This document shows, one piece after another, positions 24,489-32,363 of a stretch of 64,000 nucleotides of DNA (the first letter of the stretch is position 1; every line of letters starts with the position of its first letter). Source of the DNA: JAJPHF01 sp035293805 (GTDB taxonomy: Bacteria; Chloroflexota; UBA6077; JAJPHF01). The notes under the pieces are model-generated. The model searched no databases. It saw only the letters and a program-made list of their open reading frames with translations, and had not been told where the DNA came from. The stretch is taken from NCBI GenBank assembly GCA_035293805.1, contig DATGMD010000045.1, positions 1 through 64,000 on the forward strand, in the 5' to 3' direction. A program made the translations under genes and the position numbers.

Positions 24489-25571
24489 ATGAACGGGCCG
24501 GCAACCGCACTCCGACGCGTGGTGGTCTTCCTCGCCGTGCTGGCGGCCACGGCTTTCACCGCGGCGCCCCCGCCCGGGCCGGCCGCGGCGCTCGCGGCGC
24601 CGCCGGCGGCCCCGCCGCCACAGCTTAGCCCTGTCCGCTTTGGCTCACCCCAGGCGATCTCGGACGCCGGCGTGTTCATCGGCAGCGAGCACGGCTACTT
24701 CCGCGAGCAGGGGCTGGACGTGGAGACCGTGCCGTTCCAGAGCGGCCCGAACACCATTCCGGCGCTGGCGGCCGGCGACCTGGAGACGGCCGGCGGCACG
24801 ATCAGCGTCGCGCTGCTCAACGCCCTGGAGCGCGGCATCCAGATCAAGATGGTGGCGGACAAGGGGACTTCGCGGCCCGGCTTCGAGTTCGTGCAGGTGC
24901 CCGTGCGCCGCGACCTCGCGGAGAGTGGCGCGGTCCGCACGATCGGCGACCTGCGCGGCCGACACGTGGCCGTCGCCTCGCTCCAGAGCGGCGCGGAGTC
25001 GCTGGTGGCCCACGTCCTGGCTCGCGGCGGCCTGAGCATCAGCGACGTGGACCTGGTCCCGCTCGGCTACGGCGACATGGTGGTGGCCTTCGGCAACGAC
25101 GCGATCGACAGCGCCAACATCATCGAGCCATCGCTTAGCGCGGCGATCGACCGGAATCTCGTGACCACCTGGGAACCGGGATACAGCAGCGCCGCGTTCG
25201 GCGGCGTGTACCAGGCCGCCACGATCGCCTACTCGGGCCAGTTCGCGACCCAGGCTGACCTGGCCCGCCGCTTCATGGTCGGCTACCTCAAGGGCGTGCG
25301 CGACTACAACGACGCCTTCGTCAAGAACCAGGGCCGCGACGAGATCGTGCGCATCCTCATCGAGAACACGGCGGTCAAGGACCCTGCCGTCTACGACCGC
25401 ATGAACATGGCCGGCCTCGATCCGGACGGCCGCATCGCCCGCCAGAGCCTCCAACTCGACATGGACTACTTCCGACAGATGGGCTACTATACAGGCCCCG
25501 TCACCCTGGACGACCTGATCGACACGTCGTTCGCCGAGTATGCGGCCCAGCAGCTCGGGCCTTACCAGTAG
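24489..25571 (+). CDS. Secreted solute-binding protein, NMT1/THI5-like family (SBP array member 1)
   Basis: A 360-residue protein with a Sec signal ending near AAALAAPP. It has no lipobox Cys, so unlike its neighbours it is probably free or retained in another way. The fold starts at SPVRFGSPQAISDAGVFIGS, with hinge LRGRHVAVASLQSGAESLVA. It is most like the SBP at 48379: both share GYFxExGLDV, a YLxGxRDYN helix and an LGP(Y/E) ending. The ATG at 24489 follows AGTGGAGG. It is the first of four tandem SBP genes with no permease. Ligand unknown. Confidence 0.88.
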   Translation: MNGPATALRRVVVFLAVLAATAFTAAPPPGPAAALAAPPAAPPPQLSPVRFGSPQAISDAGVFIGSEHGYFREQGLDVETVPFQSGPNTIPALAAGDLETAGGTISVALLNALERGIQIKMVADKGTSRPGFEFVQVPVRRDLAESGAVRTIGDLRGRHVAVASLQSGAESLVAHVLARGGLSISDVDLVPLGYGDMVVAFGNDAIDSANIIEPSLSAAIDRNLVTTWEPGYSSAAFGGVYQAATIAYSGQFATQADLARRFMVGYLKGVRDYNDAFVKNQGRDEIVRILIENTAVKDPAVYDRMNMAGLDPDGRIARQSLQLDMDYFRQMGYYTGPVTLDDLIDTSFAEYAAQQLGPYQ

Positions 25572-25619
25572 ACGCCGGCGCCCCCGGCCAGAGCGCCTCT
25601 CGCGGAGTATGGAGGCCGT

Positions 25620-26720
25620 ATGCGGTACCGGCGACGATGGCTCCCCGCACTGTCGCTCCTCGCCCTGACCCTCGCGGCTTGCGGCCCCGGACGGGCCACG
25701 CTCCAGCCGGCCACATCCGACTCGCCGGCCGCGGCGCCTGCCGACGCGGCGAGCCAGCCTACGACAGCCGCGGACGCGCCGGCCACGCCGGTCGCCTCGC
25801 TGCCGCAGAAGGTCACCGTGTCCTACTCGTCGATCTCCGGCTCGTTCCTGCCGCTCTTCGTGGCGATGGAAAATGGCCTGTTCGCCAAGCAGGGGCTCGA
25901 CGTCGACGTCACCTATATCGCCAGCGGCACCACCTCCATGCAGAGCCTGATCGCCGGCGACGTGCAGTTCATCGTCACCTCGGGCGCCGAGCCGACCGCG
26001 GCCTACCTGGGCGGGGCGCCGGTGCGGATCATCCTGGGCTGGCTGCGCACGCTGCCCGCGCTGTTCATGGTCAATCCGAGCATCACCAGCCCCGAGCAGC
26101 TGCGCGGCCAGACGATCGGCATCACACGGTTCGGCGGGCAGCCGCACGTGGCCGCCCGCCTGGCGCTCAAGGCCTGGGGCCTGGACCCGGATACCGACGT
26201 GCAGTACCTGCAGCTTGGCGGCGTGGCCGAGATCATGGCGGCCACGCAGTCGGGCGCCGTGGCGGGCGGGGCCTACTCGCCGCCGACCAACGTCAAGGCC
26301 CGCAAGCTGGGCCTGCGGACGCTCGGCGACCTCGGCCAGATGGGCATTCCGTACCAGGGCAGCGTCCTGGCCGGCCTCCAGCCGTATCTCGACGCCAACC
26401 CGGAGGTCGTGCGGCGGTTCGAGCGCGCGATGCTCGAAGGCATCCAGGTCTCGCTGACCGACGATGCCGCCACCCAGGCGGCGCTCGCCAAGTTCACCCG
26501 CACCGACGACCCGGAGCTGCTGGACGAGACGATCTCGTACTACCGGAGCGTCGTGCAGCGCAAGCCCTATCCGTCGGCCGCCGGGCTGCAGACGGTGCTG
26601 GACGACCTCGCGGAGAGCGATCCCCGCGCGCGCACGATCCAGCCCCTCGACATCGTGGACACCACGGTGCTCGAACAGCTCGACCGCGAAGGCTATCTCA
26701 AGCAGCTCTTCGGCGAGTGA
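25620..26720 (+). CDS. Solute-binding lipoprotein, NMT1/THI5-like family (SBP array member 2)
   Basis: A 366-residue lipoprotein with lipobox LAAC (Cys21) and an Ala/Thr/Pro linker. The fold begins at KVTVSYSSISGSFLPLFVAM, with hinge LRGQTIGITRFGGQPHVAAR. The ATG at 25620 has GGAGG upstream and lies 48 bases after the previous SBP, so both are likely on one transcript. Like the SBPs at 2238 and 20042, it ends with a helix of the form DxxDTTVLEQLDREGYLKQL. Ligand unknown. Confidence 0.9.
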   Translation: MRYRRRWLPALSLLALTLAACGPGRATLQPATSDSPAAAPADAASQPTTAADAPATPVASLPQKVTVSYSSISGSFLPLFVAMENGLFAKQGLDVDVTYIASGTTSMQSLIAGDVQFIVTSGAEPTAAYLGGAPVRIILGWLRTLPALFMVNPSITSPEQLRGQTIGITRFGGQPHVAARLALKAWGLDPDTDVQYLQLGGVAEIMAATQSGAVAGGAYSPPTNVKARKLGLRTLGDLGQMGIPYQGSVLAGLQPYLDANPEVVRRFERAMLEGIQVSLTDDAATQAALAKFTRTDDPELLDETISYYRSVVQRKPYPSAAGLQTVLDDLAESDPRARTIQPLDIVDTTVLEQLDREGYLKQLFGE

Positions 26721-26835
26721 GGGTGCAGTGCCGCTCGCGCCACCCTCGCCGTGAGGGTGCTGGATTGGAGGTTACCCACCGTAAGAGAGGGCCACGGAGG
26801 TTGCGAGGCGCGTACCGGCCGACAGGGGGCAGGAG

Positions 26836-27951
26836 ATGGACGACGATTCTGGGAGGCGATCTCCGCACGAGCGGCGGGCGGCTAGCGCCCGGTCCGCGCC
26901 GTTCATGGCGATTAGCCGCCGGGGCTTCCTGGGCTGGTGCTCGGCGGCGTTTCTGATACCGGCCTTCGCGGCCTGTGCCGAGTCGCACGCGCCCGCGGCA
27001 CCGCCGGCCACGGACACCCCCGGCACGCCGGCAGCGTCGCCGCCGGCGCTCGGGCCGATGCGCATCAATTACAACGCCATCGCCGGCGTGATGTCCGGCA
27101 TCTGGATGGCCGCCGACACGGGCGCCTGGCAGGAATGCGGCATCGAGCCCGAGATCTCGAACATCAACTCCAGCTCGCGGGTGCTGCCCGCGCTCATCGC
27201 CAACGAGCTCGACGGCAGCGCGCTCGACGTGATGGCCGGGGTGCGGGGTATCGCGAGCGGCAGCGACGTGGTGTTTCTGGCGTCCCTGAGCAACCGGCAG
27301 CTGTTCTCGGTGTTCGTCCGCCCGGACATCCAGCAGCCCGCGGACCTGGCGGGCAAGGAGTGGGGCATCACCCGCGTGGGGGCGTCCACGGACGTGGCCT
27401 CGCACCTGGCGCTCGAACAGTGGGGCATGTCGGACGACGACATCACCTTCATCCAGCTCGGCGCGGCCGCGAACACCCTCGCGGCGCTCGAGAGCGGGCA
27501 GATCGACGCCGCCACGCTCGGCCCGCCGCACACCCTCCAGGCCCGGGCCGACGGGTACCGCGAGCTGATCAACCTCGCCGAGGACGGCCCGGCGTTCCCC
27601 TCGATCGGGCTGGCGATGATGCGCCCGCTGCGGACGGAGCGGCCCGAGCTGGCCTACGCCTTCGTGAAGGGCTACGCGCTCGGCGTGAAGCGCCTGCGCG
27701 CGAACAAGGACGCCACGCTGGCCGCCTACCACAAGTACCTGCAGACCGACGACCCCGAGATCCTGGACTCGACGTACACGCTCGCCCGGCGCTACCTGGC
27801 CTGGCCGCCGACGATTCCGGCGGACGGGCTGGACCGGGTGCGGCAGGCCGTGGCGACCCAGGAGGACCCGCACGCGGCCGATCTGACCGACGCGCAGATC
27901 TACGACAGTCAGTTCGTGGACCAGCTTCAGGCCGAGGGGATGTTCGCGTAG
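26836..27951 (+). CDS. Solute-binding lipoprotein with a Tat-type signal, NMT1/THI5-like family (SBP array member 3)
   Basis: A 371-residue protein. The N-region is long and contains ISRRGFLGW, a twin-arginine motif, followed by a hydrophobic stretch ending in AFAAC, a lipobox. Export through the Tat path therefore looks likely, in contrast to the Sec signals of the other SBPs, and hints at folding or cofactor binding before export. The fold starts at GPMRINYNAIAGVMSGIWMA, with hinge LAGKEWGITRVGASTDVASH. The ATG at 26836 is used; an ATG at 26905 just before the RR motif has no ribosome site. Ligand unknown. Confidence 0.87.
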   Translation: MDDDSGRRSPHERRAASARSAPFMAISRRGFLGWCSAAFLIPAFAACAESHAPAAPPATDTPGTPAASPPALGPMRINYNAIAGVMSGIWMAADTGAWQECGIEPEISNINSSSRVLPALIANELDGSALDVMAGVRGIASGSDVVFLASLSNRQLFSVFVRPDIQQPADLAGKEWGITRVGASTDVASHLALEQWGMSDDDITFIQLGAAANTLAALESGQIDAATLGPPHTLQARADGYRELINLAEDGPAFPSIGLAMMRPLRTERPELAYAFVKGYALGVKRLRANKDATLAAYHKYLQTDDPEILDSTYTLARRYLAWPPTIPADGLDRVRQAVATQEDPHAADLTDAQIYDSQFVDQLQAEGMFA

Positions 27952-28051
27952 CGCACGGACGCCGCTGCCAGCCCCGCGCCGCAAGGCAGGCCCTCCCTGG
28001 GCGGCGCTGGTGCGTGGCTGGCCGGTCGGCGAGGCGGCAAGGAGGTCGGTC

Positions 28052-29176
28052 ATGCGCCGCGCATCGGCGCTCCTGACGTTGTGGACCCTCGTTAGCTTGC
28101 TGCTCGTGGCGTGCAGGCCGGACGCCGGCGCGGCCCCGGCCCCCGCGGTCCCACCGGCGGGGGCGGCGGAGCCCGCGGCCGCCGCCCCGGCCGCCGCGCC
28201 CGCGCCCGCTAGCCAGCCACCGGCCCAGCCCGTCGCGGTGCAGGGCGGGCTGCTGCCCTCCATCCTCAGCGCCCCCATCTTCGCGGGCGTCGACATGGGC
28301 ATCTACCAGCAGAACGGCCTCGACGTCACGGTCGAGCCGTTCACCGTCACGAGCGACATCATGACCCTCGTGGGCAGCGGCCGCCTGCAGTTCGGCCAGG
28401 CCACCATGGGCTCCGCCGCCTTTAACGCCTTCAACCGCGGCGTCGACCTGGTGATCACCGCCGGCGGCCCGCTGGGGATCCTGCACCTCCTCATCCGCAA
28501 GGACCTCTGGGACAGCGGCGCCATTCGCTCAACCCGCGACCTCAAGGGGACGCGCTTCGCGCTCAACGGCCGGGGCGTCATTATCGAGTACGTCCAGTAC
28601 AAGATCCTGGAGCGCGGCGGCCTCACGCCCGACGACGTCGAGGTTCCCATCCTGCCCTGGCCCGACCAGATTCCCGCGCTGGGGAACCACGCCATCGACG
28701 TGGGCCTCGTCGGCGATCCCCTCGGCGCGCTGGCCGTCTCGCGGGGCGTGGCCACCATCCTCGAGGAGCGCGACCCGAGCGGCCGCGAGCCGTGGTACGC
28801 CCCGGGCTTGCAAGGCTCGGTGCTCATGATGAACCGGCCGTGGGCCGAGGCCAACCCGGCCGCCGCGAGCGCCGTCGTGAAGTCGTACTTGCAGACCGCC
28901 CGGCGCATCCAGGGCACGAAGATCTTCGACGACACGGAGGCGCTGGCCAGCGTCGAGAAGTGGGTCGACGTCAAGCCGGAGGTCGTCAAGGCCGGGGCGC
29001 CGCCGATCTGGACGCTCAACGGCCGCGTGGACGCCGACATCCTCGCGGACGTGCAGCGCTACTTCATCGAGTCCGGCGGCACCGACTACCACGATCCCCT
29101 GCCGCTCGACCGCCTGTACGACGACCGCTACCTGAACGCGGCGCTCGCCGAGATCGGGACCGTGCCGGAGAACTGA
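28052..29176 (+). CDS. Solute-binding lipoprotein, NMT1/THI5-like family (SBP array member 4)
   Basis: A 374-residue lipoprotein with lipobox LLVAC and a long Ala/Pro linker. The fold starts at AVQGGLLPSILSAPIFAGVD and has hinge RDLKGTRFALNGRGVIIEYV. It differs from array members 2 and 3 by a C-terminal segment with FIESGGTDYHDPLPLDRLYD, closer to the free SBP at 24489. The ATG at 28052 follows AAGGAGG. It ends the SBP array; a repeat block separates it from convergent genes. Ligand unknown. Confidence 0.88.
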   Translation: MRRASALLTLWTLVSLLLVACRPDAGAAPAPAVPPAGAAEPAAAAPAAAPAPASQPPAQPVAVQGGLLPSILSAPIFAGVDMGIYQQNGLDVTVEPFTVTSDIMTLVGSGRLQFGQATMGSAAFNAFNRGVDLVITAGGPLGILHLLIRKDLWDSGAIRSTRDLKGTRFALNGRGVIIEYVQYKILERGGLTPDDVEVPILPWPDQIPALGNHAIDVGLVGDPLGALAVSRGVATILEERDPSGREPWYAPGLQGSVLMMNRPWAEANPAAASAVVKSYLQTARRIQGTKIFDDTEALASVEKWVDVKPEVVKAGAPPIWTLNGRVDADILADVQRYFIESGGTDYHDPLPLDRLYDDRYLNAALAEIGTVPEN

Positions 29177-29189
29177 GCGGCCGGCTTAC

Positions 29190-29330
29190 AGCCGTTTGCA
29201 GCCGGGCTGAGCCATCGGCCGACGAGGGGCTGCGGCAGTGGCGCTTGCAGTATTCCGCGCCACAGGCCGCGGGCGTGCATGAAACCCGCCCCTACGCGAC
29301 GCCGGCCGCTCTCCTTACCTGCAAACGGCT
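29190..29330. repeat. Repeat mosaic bounded by 12-bp inverted repeats
   Basis: AGCCGTTTGCAG (29190-29201) and CTGCAAACGGCT (29319-29330) face each other about 140 bases apart and fill the gap between two convergent genes. Inside are GCAGTATTCCGCG (about 29246) and GCATGAAACCCGCCCCTACG (about 29278), both found inside the membrane glycosyltransferase gene too. The layout looks like a small non-autonomous mobile unit, though no target duplication was identified. Confidence 0.6.
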
Positions 29331-30302
29331 TTAGAGTCGCCCCTCGGCGCGCAGCCGCGCCTTCAGCGCCGCGAGCTGCTGGTCGAGCAGCGCCTCGTCG
29401 CGCGGCGGCGGCGTGACCAGCGGGCGCGTGGCGCGCGCCGGGGGCGGGGTCAGCAGCACCGCATCCGACGGGGGCGGCGTCGGGCGCGGCACGAGCGGGG
29501 GAGCGGTGCCGGGCGCGGCGCCGATCCGCTCGCCCGCGGGTGCGCTCTGCGGGCCGATCAGCGCGAGCAGCCGCTCCCAGACGAACGGCTCGTTCACGAT
29601 GCGCCCGTGCCCCAGGTGGCGTGCGACGACCGAGGCGCTCGGGCTGGAGGCGCACTCGACCACCAGGGCCGGCTCCACCGGCCCCACGATCGCGTCCGCC
29701 GGCTGGACGATCGCGTCGTCGGCCTCCGCCAGCGTCGTGACGGTCACGCCGGCCGCGCGCAGCGCCGCCACCTCGGCCGCCAGCCGCTGGCGGTGGCGCG
29801 GGTCGTCGCCGAGCGCGCACAGCTCGCGGCTCACCGCGCCCGGCCCGAAGAGGTCGCCCAGCCAGCGCAGGTCGCCCAGACTGCAGCCGTTCAGGGGGCT
29901 GCTGAGCGTCGTGATGGTGCGCAGGCGGTGGCCCCAGGCGTCCGGCGCGCGCCGCTGGAGCGAGATCGCCGCCTCCAGCAGCACCACGCCGCCGAAGCTG
30001 AACCCCACCAGGTGCCACTCGGCGTCCGGCGGCCGCCGCTGCGCCTCGTGCCACAGCGCCTCCGCGCAATTGGCGATGCTCGTCACCAGCGGCGCCTCGA
30101 AGGCGCTCAGGTCGTAGTCCGCGGGCCGCACCCAGCGCCCCGCCTCGTACGTCCCCGCGTAGGTCGCCTCGACGAAGTCGGACGGCGCGAACCCCGCCGC
30201 CGCCATGAACCCGCGGAAGCCCGCGAAGACGTGGCGCGTGTCGCCGCTGCGGGTCCCCACCCCCGCCGCCAGGACGATCAGCTTCCGCGAGCTGTCAGCC
30301 AT
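29331..30302 (-). CDS. Alpha/beta hydrolase-like protein with Pro-rich C-terminal tail
   Basis: A 323-residue protein. The N-terminal two thirds look like a lipase/PGAP1-type alpha/beta hydrolase: LIVLAAGVGTRSGD at the start and the nucleophile elbow in WHLVGFSFGGVVLLEAA, followed by TITTLSSPLNG. VVARHLGHGRIVNEPFVWE near residue 235 supplies a likely catalytic His. Residues about 250-300 are Pro/Ala-rich and probably disordered, and the end (EALLDQQLAALKARLRAEG) is a short coiled coil. The start codon lies 10 bases after the stop of the M24-fold gene, so they form an operon, though the ribosome site is weak. Substrate unknown. Confidence 0.7.
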   Translation of the reverse strand: MADSSRKLIVLAAGVGTRSGDTRHVFAGFRGFMAAAGFAPSDFVEATYAGTYEAGRWVRPADYDLSAFEAPLVTSIANCAEALWHEAQRRPPDAEWHLVGFSFGGVVLLEAAISLQRRAPDAWGHRLRTITTLSSPLNGCSLGDLRWLGDLFGPGAVSRELCALGDDPRHRQRLAAEVAALRAAGVTVTTLAEADDAIVQPADAIVGPVEPALVVECASSPSASVVARHLGHGRIVNEPFVWERLLALIGPQSAPAGERIGAAPGTAPPLVPRPTPPPSDAVLLTPPPARATRPLVTPPPRDEALLDQQLAALKARLRAEGRL

Positions 30303-30312
30303 CAGCCGTCGG

Positions 30313-31554
30313 CTACAAAATGCTGCCCACCTGGACGATCTCGTCGCCGGGCCAGCCGGTCGTCAGGATCTCGTGGCCCGTTTCGGTGACCAGGACCATC
30401 TCCTCCAGGCGCACGCCGCCGTAGCCCGGTCGCCCCTCGCGCGCCTCGACGGCGATGACGTGGCCCGGCTTCAGCTCCTGCGGGTACTCGGGCGAGAACA
30501 CGCGGCTGATCACCGGCTCCTCGTAGGTCATGCCGATGCCGTGGCCCACCTCGGCCACCAAGAGGCGCTGGTCGGCCTCGTAGCCCCAGGTGCTCGCGGG
30601 GAGGAAGTGGCGCGCGGCGGTCGCCGTCGAGGCGCCGGGCTTGATCTCGTCGATCACGGCGTACACGCGGTCGCGGCAGCGCGCGTACCAGTCGCGCTCC
30701 TCGGCCGTCGGCGCGCGGCCCACCTTGTAGGTGCGGTAGATGCAGACCTTGTAGCCGTTGAAGGTGGTCGAGCAGGTGTTCAGGTAGAACAGGTCGCCCA
30801 CTTCGAGCATGCGGTCGGTGTTCCCGACGTGGTACACCTCGAAGGTGCTCGGGCCGGAGCGCACGCCGCCCGACACCGTCTCGGCGCCCGCCTGCATCAT
30901 CGCGTCGTAGACGAAGCCGCCCACATCGCGCTCGCGCAGGCCCGGCCGGCACGCCTCCATGACCGCCGCGAAGCCGCGGTTGGCGATGGCGATGGCCAGC
31001 CGCAGGCAGTCCACCTCGTCCTGGGTCTTGATGCTGCGCGCTTGCAGCATCGCCGGCATGGCGCCCGCAAGCGGCACGCCCGCCTCGGCGAGCGCGGCGC
31101 GAGCGGCCTCGTCCACGCCGTCGGTGCCGATCCGCTCGCCGTAGACGCCGCGCTCCTTCAGGTCGCGCACGATCGCCTCGGCGAAGCGCCGCGCCTCGGT
31201 CTGGATGGCGGCGGCGCCGGGAATGCCGTTCAGCCAGCAGTAGCTGAACCGCCAGTTCTCGGGCTTGATCCAGGTCGCGTGGACCTTCTGGCCCTCCAGG
31301 ATGTCGCCCAGCTCGTACATCACCGGGTCGTGCTCGGCGAAGACGAGCGCGTAGCGCAGGGCGGGCGCGAAGATCGGGCCGCGCAGGGCCGTGGTGTAGC
31401 GGATGTTCTCCGGGCGGGTGAGGATGGCGGCCGCCAGCCCCGCCTCCTTGAGCGCCGCCTGGGTCTTGGCGAGGCGCTCGGCGCGCATGCGGGCGTAGTC
31501 GACGCGCGCCTGGAAGTCCACCGCGCCCACGCCATAGGCCAGCTTGTCCATCAT
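30313..31554 (-). CDS. M24 (creatinase/aminopeptidase P-fold) family protein with altered metal site
   Basis: A 413-residue protein with a creatinase-like N-domain (MRAERLAKTQAALKEAGLAA) and a pita-bread C-domain. The family binds two metals through Asp-Asp-His-Glu-Glu. Here H338 (VGHGIGM), E370 (IAVEARE) and E384 (RLEEMVLV) are kept, but the two Asp positions are N259 (LFYLNTCS) and C271 (VCIYRT). A normal dimetal peptidase is therefore unlikely. Relatives in this fold include lyases and other non-peptidases. It starts ATG-ATG at 31554 with GGGAGGAG upstream. It is in an operon with the downstream hydrolase and divergent from the GbsR-type regulator. Confidence 0.85.
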   Translation of the reverse strand: MMDKLAYGVGAVDFQARVDYARMRAERLAKTQAALKEAGLAAAILTRPENIRYTTALRGPIFAPALRYALVFAEHDPVMYELGDILEGQKVHATWIKPENWRFSYCWLNGIPGAAAIQTEARRFAEAIVRDLKERGVYGERIGTDGVDEAARAALAEAGVPLAGAMPAMLQARSIKTQDEVDCLRLAIAIANRGFAAVMEACRPGLRERDVGGFVYDAMMQAGAETVSGGVRSGPSTFEVYHVGNTDRMLEVGDLFYLNTCSTTFNGYKVCIYRTYKVGRAPTAEERDWYARCRDRVYAVIDEIKPGASTATAARHFLPASTWGYEADQRLLVAEVGHGIGMTYEEPVISRVFSPEYPQELKPGHVIAVEAREGRPGYGGVRLEEMVLVTETGHEILTTGWPGDEIVQVGSIL

Positions 31555-31620
31555 GCTCCTCCCCGCGCGGCCCTCGGCGGGCCTGGCGCAGGGGATTATA
31601 GCCGGCGACGGGGCGGGGCC

Positions 31621-31649
31621 TTGACAGGGTTGCAGAAGGTTCGTACATT
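31621..31649 (+). promoter_or_regulatory. Strong sigma70-like promoter of the GbsR-type regulator
   Basis: A perfect TTGACA and TACATT separated by 17 bases, 31 bases before the ATG at 31681. This is the best promoter seen in the window. A candidate operator follows it directly. Confidence 0.75.
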
Positions 31650-31650
31650 G

Positions 31651-31669
31651 GTTTCAGGAAGTTGTGAAT
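31651..31669. promoter_or_regulatory. Candidate GbsR operator, copy 1 (GTTTCA-N8-TGAA)
   Basis: The 19-base site GTTTCAGGAAGTTGTGAAT sits between the -10 box and the start codon of the regulator gene. It shares GTTTCA-N8-TGAA, with the same spacing, with the site at 32262-32280 before the next gene. Autoregulation is inferred. Confidence 0.5.
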
Positions 31670-31680
31670 GTTGGTGGGCG

Positions 31681-32217
31681 ATGGATAGCCAGGCGCGACA
31701 CGTCGAGGACCGCTTCGTCCAACAGTGGGGCGACATGGCGAGCCTGTGGGGCGTGAGCGCCGCCGTGGGGCGAATCCACGGCCTGCTCTACGTCACCGGC
31801 CGCGCCCTCACCGCCGAGGAGATCATGGAGCGGCTACAGCTCAGCCGTGGCGCGGTCAGCATGGGTCTGCGCGCGCTGATGGCCTGGGGCACGGTGCGCC
31901 GCCACCACCTGCCGGGCCAACGCAAGCAGTACTTCGTCGCGGAGCCGGACCCCTGGACCTGGCTGAAGCGGGTCATTGCGGAGCGGCGCCGTCGCGAGGC
32001 CGACCCGATCATCGAGGCGATCGGCGACTGCCTGACCCTAGCCCGCCAGGCACCTGCCGAGGATCCCGAGGTACACGCCACGGCGGAGCGACTGGAGCGC
32101 CTGGTGGAGTTCATGCGCGTGTTCTGCCGCGCCATCGACGTGTACCTGGCGCTCGACCGTGAGACGATCGTCAGCCTGCTGAGTATGGCCGAGGAGACCG
32201 CAGAGACAGCCAGCTAG
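31681..32217 (+). CDS. GbsR/MarR-type winged-helix regulator
   Basis: A 178-residue DNA-binding protein. It opens with a helix (RHVEDRFVQQWGDMASLWGV), then the winged helix: IHGLLYVTGRALTAEEIMER, then LQLSRGAVSMGLRALMAWG and the wing VRRHHLPGQRKQYFVA. The C-terminal half (PIIEAIGDCLTLARQAPAED onward) is a helical dimer or effector domain as in the GbsR family. The ATG at 31681 has GGTGG just upstream. It has its own strong promoter and terminator. A matching GTTTCA-N8-TGAA site lies before its own start and before the YndJ-like gene, so it is likely to control both. Confidence 0.86.
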   Translation: MDSQARHVEDRFVQQWGDMASLWGVSAAVGRIHGLLYVTGRALTAEEIMERLQLSRGAVSMGLRALMAWGTVRRHHLPGQRKQYFVAEPDPWTWLKRVIAERRRREADPIIEAIGDCLTLARQAPAEDPEVHATAERLERLVEFMRVFCRAIDVYLALDRETIVSLLSMAEETAETAS

Positions 32218-32250
32218 GGCGGCGCGCGGGCGCGGCGCGCCGCCCCTTTT
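32217..32250 (+). terminator. Intrinsic terminator of the GbsR-type gene
   Basis: An 11-bp perfect stem, GGGCGGCGCGC with GCGCGCCGCCC, a seven-base loop and then CTTTT. It starts within the stop codon. This is the only hairpin in the window with a proper T-run. Confidence 0.85.
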
Positions 32251-32261
32251 GCTTAGATGAA

Positions 32262-32280
32262 GTTTCATAAATTATTGAAC
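32262..32280. promoter_or_regulatory. Candidate GbsR operator, copy 2 (GTTTCA-N8-TGAA)
   Basis: GTTTCATAAATTATTGAAC lies in an unusually AT-rich stretch between the terminator and the YndJ-like gene, about 84 bases before its ATG. It is an imperfect palindrome and has the same GTTTCA-N8-TGAA frame as the site at 31651. Confidence 0.5.
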
Positions 32281-32363
32281 GTTGCTTCACGGTTAGCTCT
32301 AGTGCAGCAGTGGTTGGCGCGCTTTCGCGTACCAGCGCGGATGTCTCAGGAAGGAGGCCAACT

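Noticed and set aside
30205..31680. Long plus-strand 5' extension of the GbsR-type gene
   Set aside because: It is antisense to the M24-fold gene, and the true start has its own promoter directly upstream.
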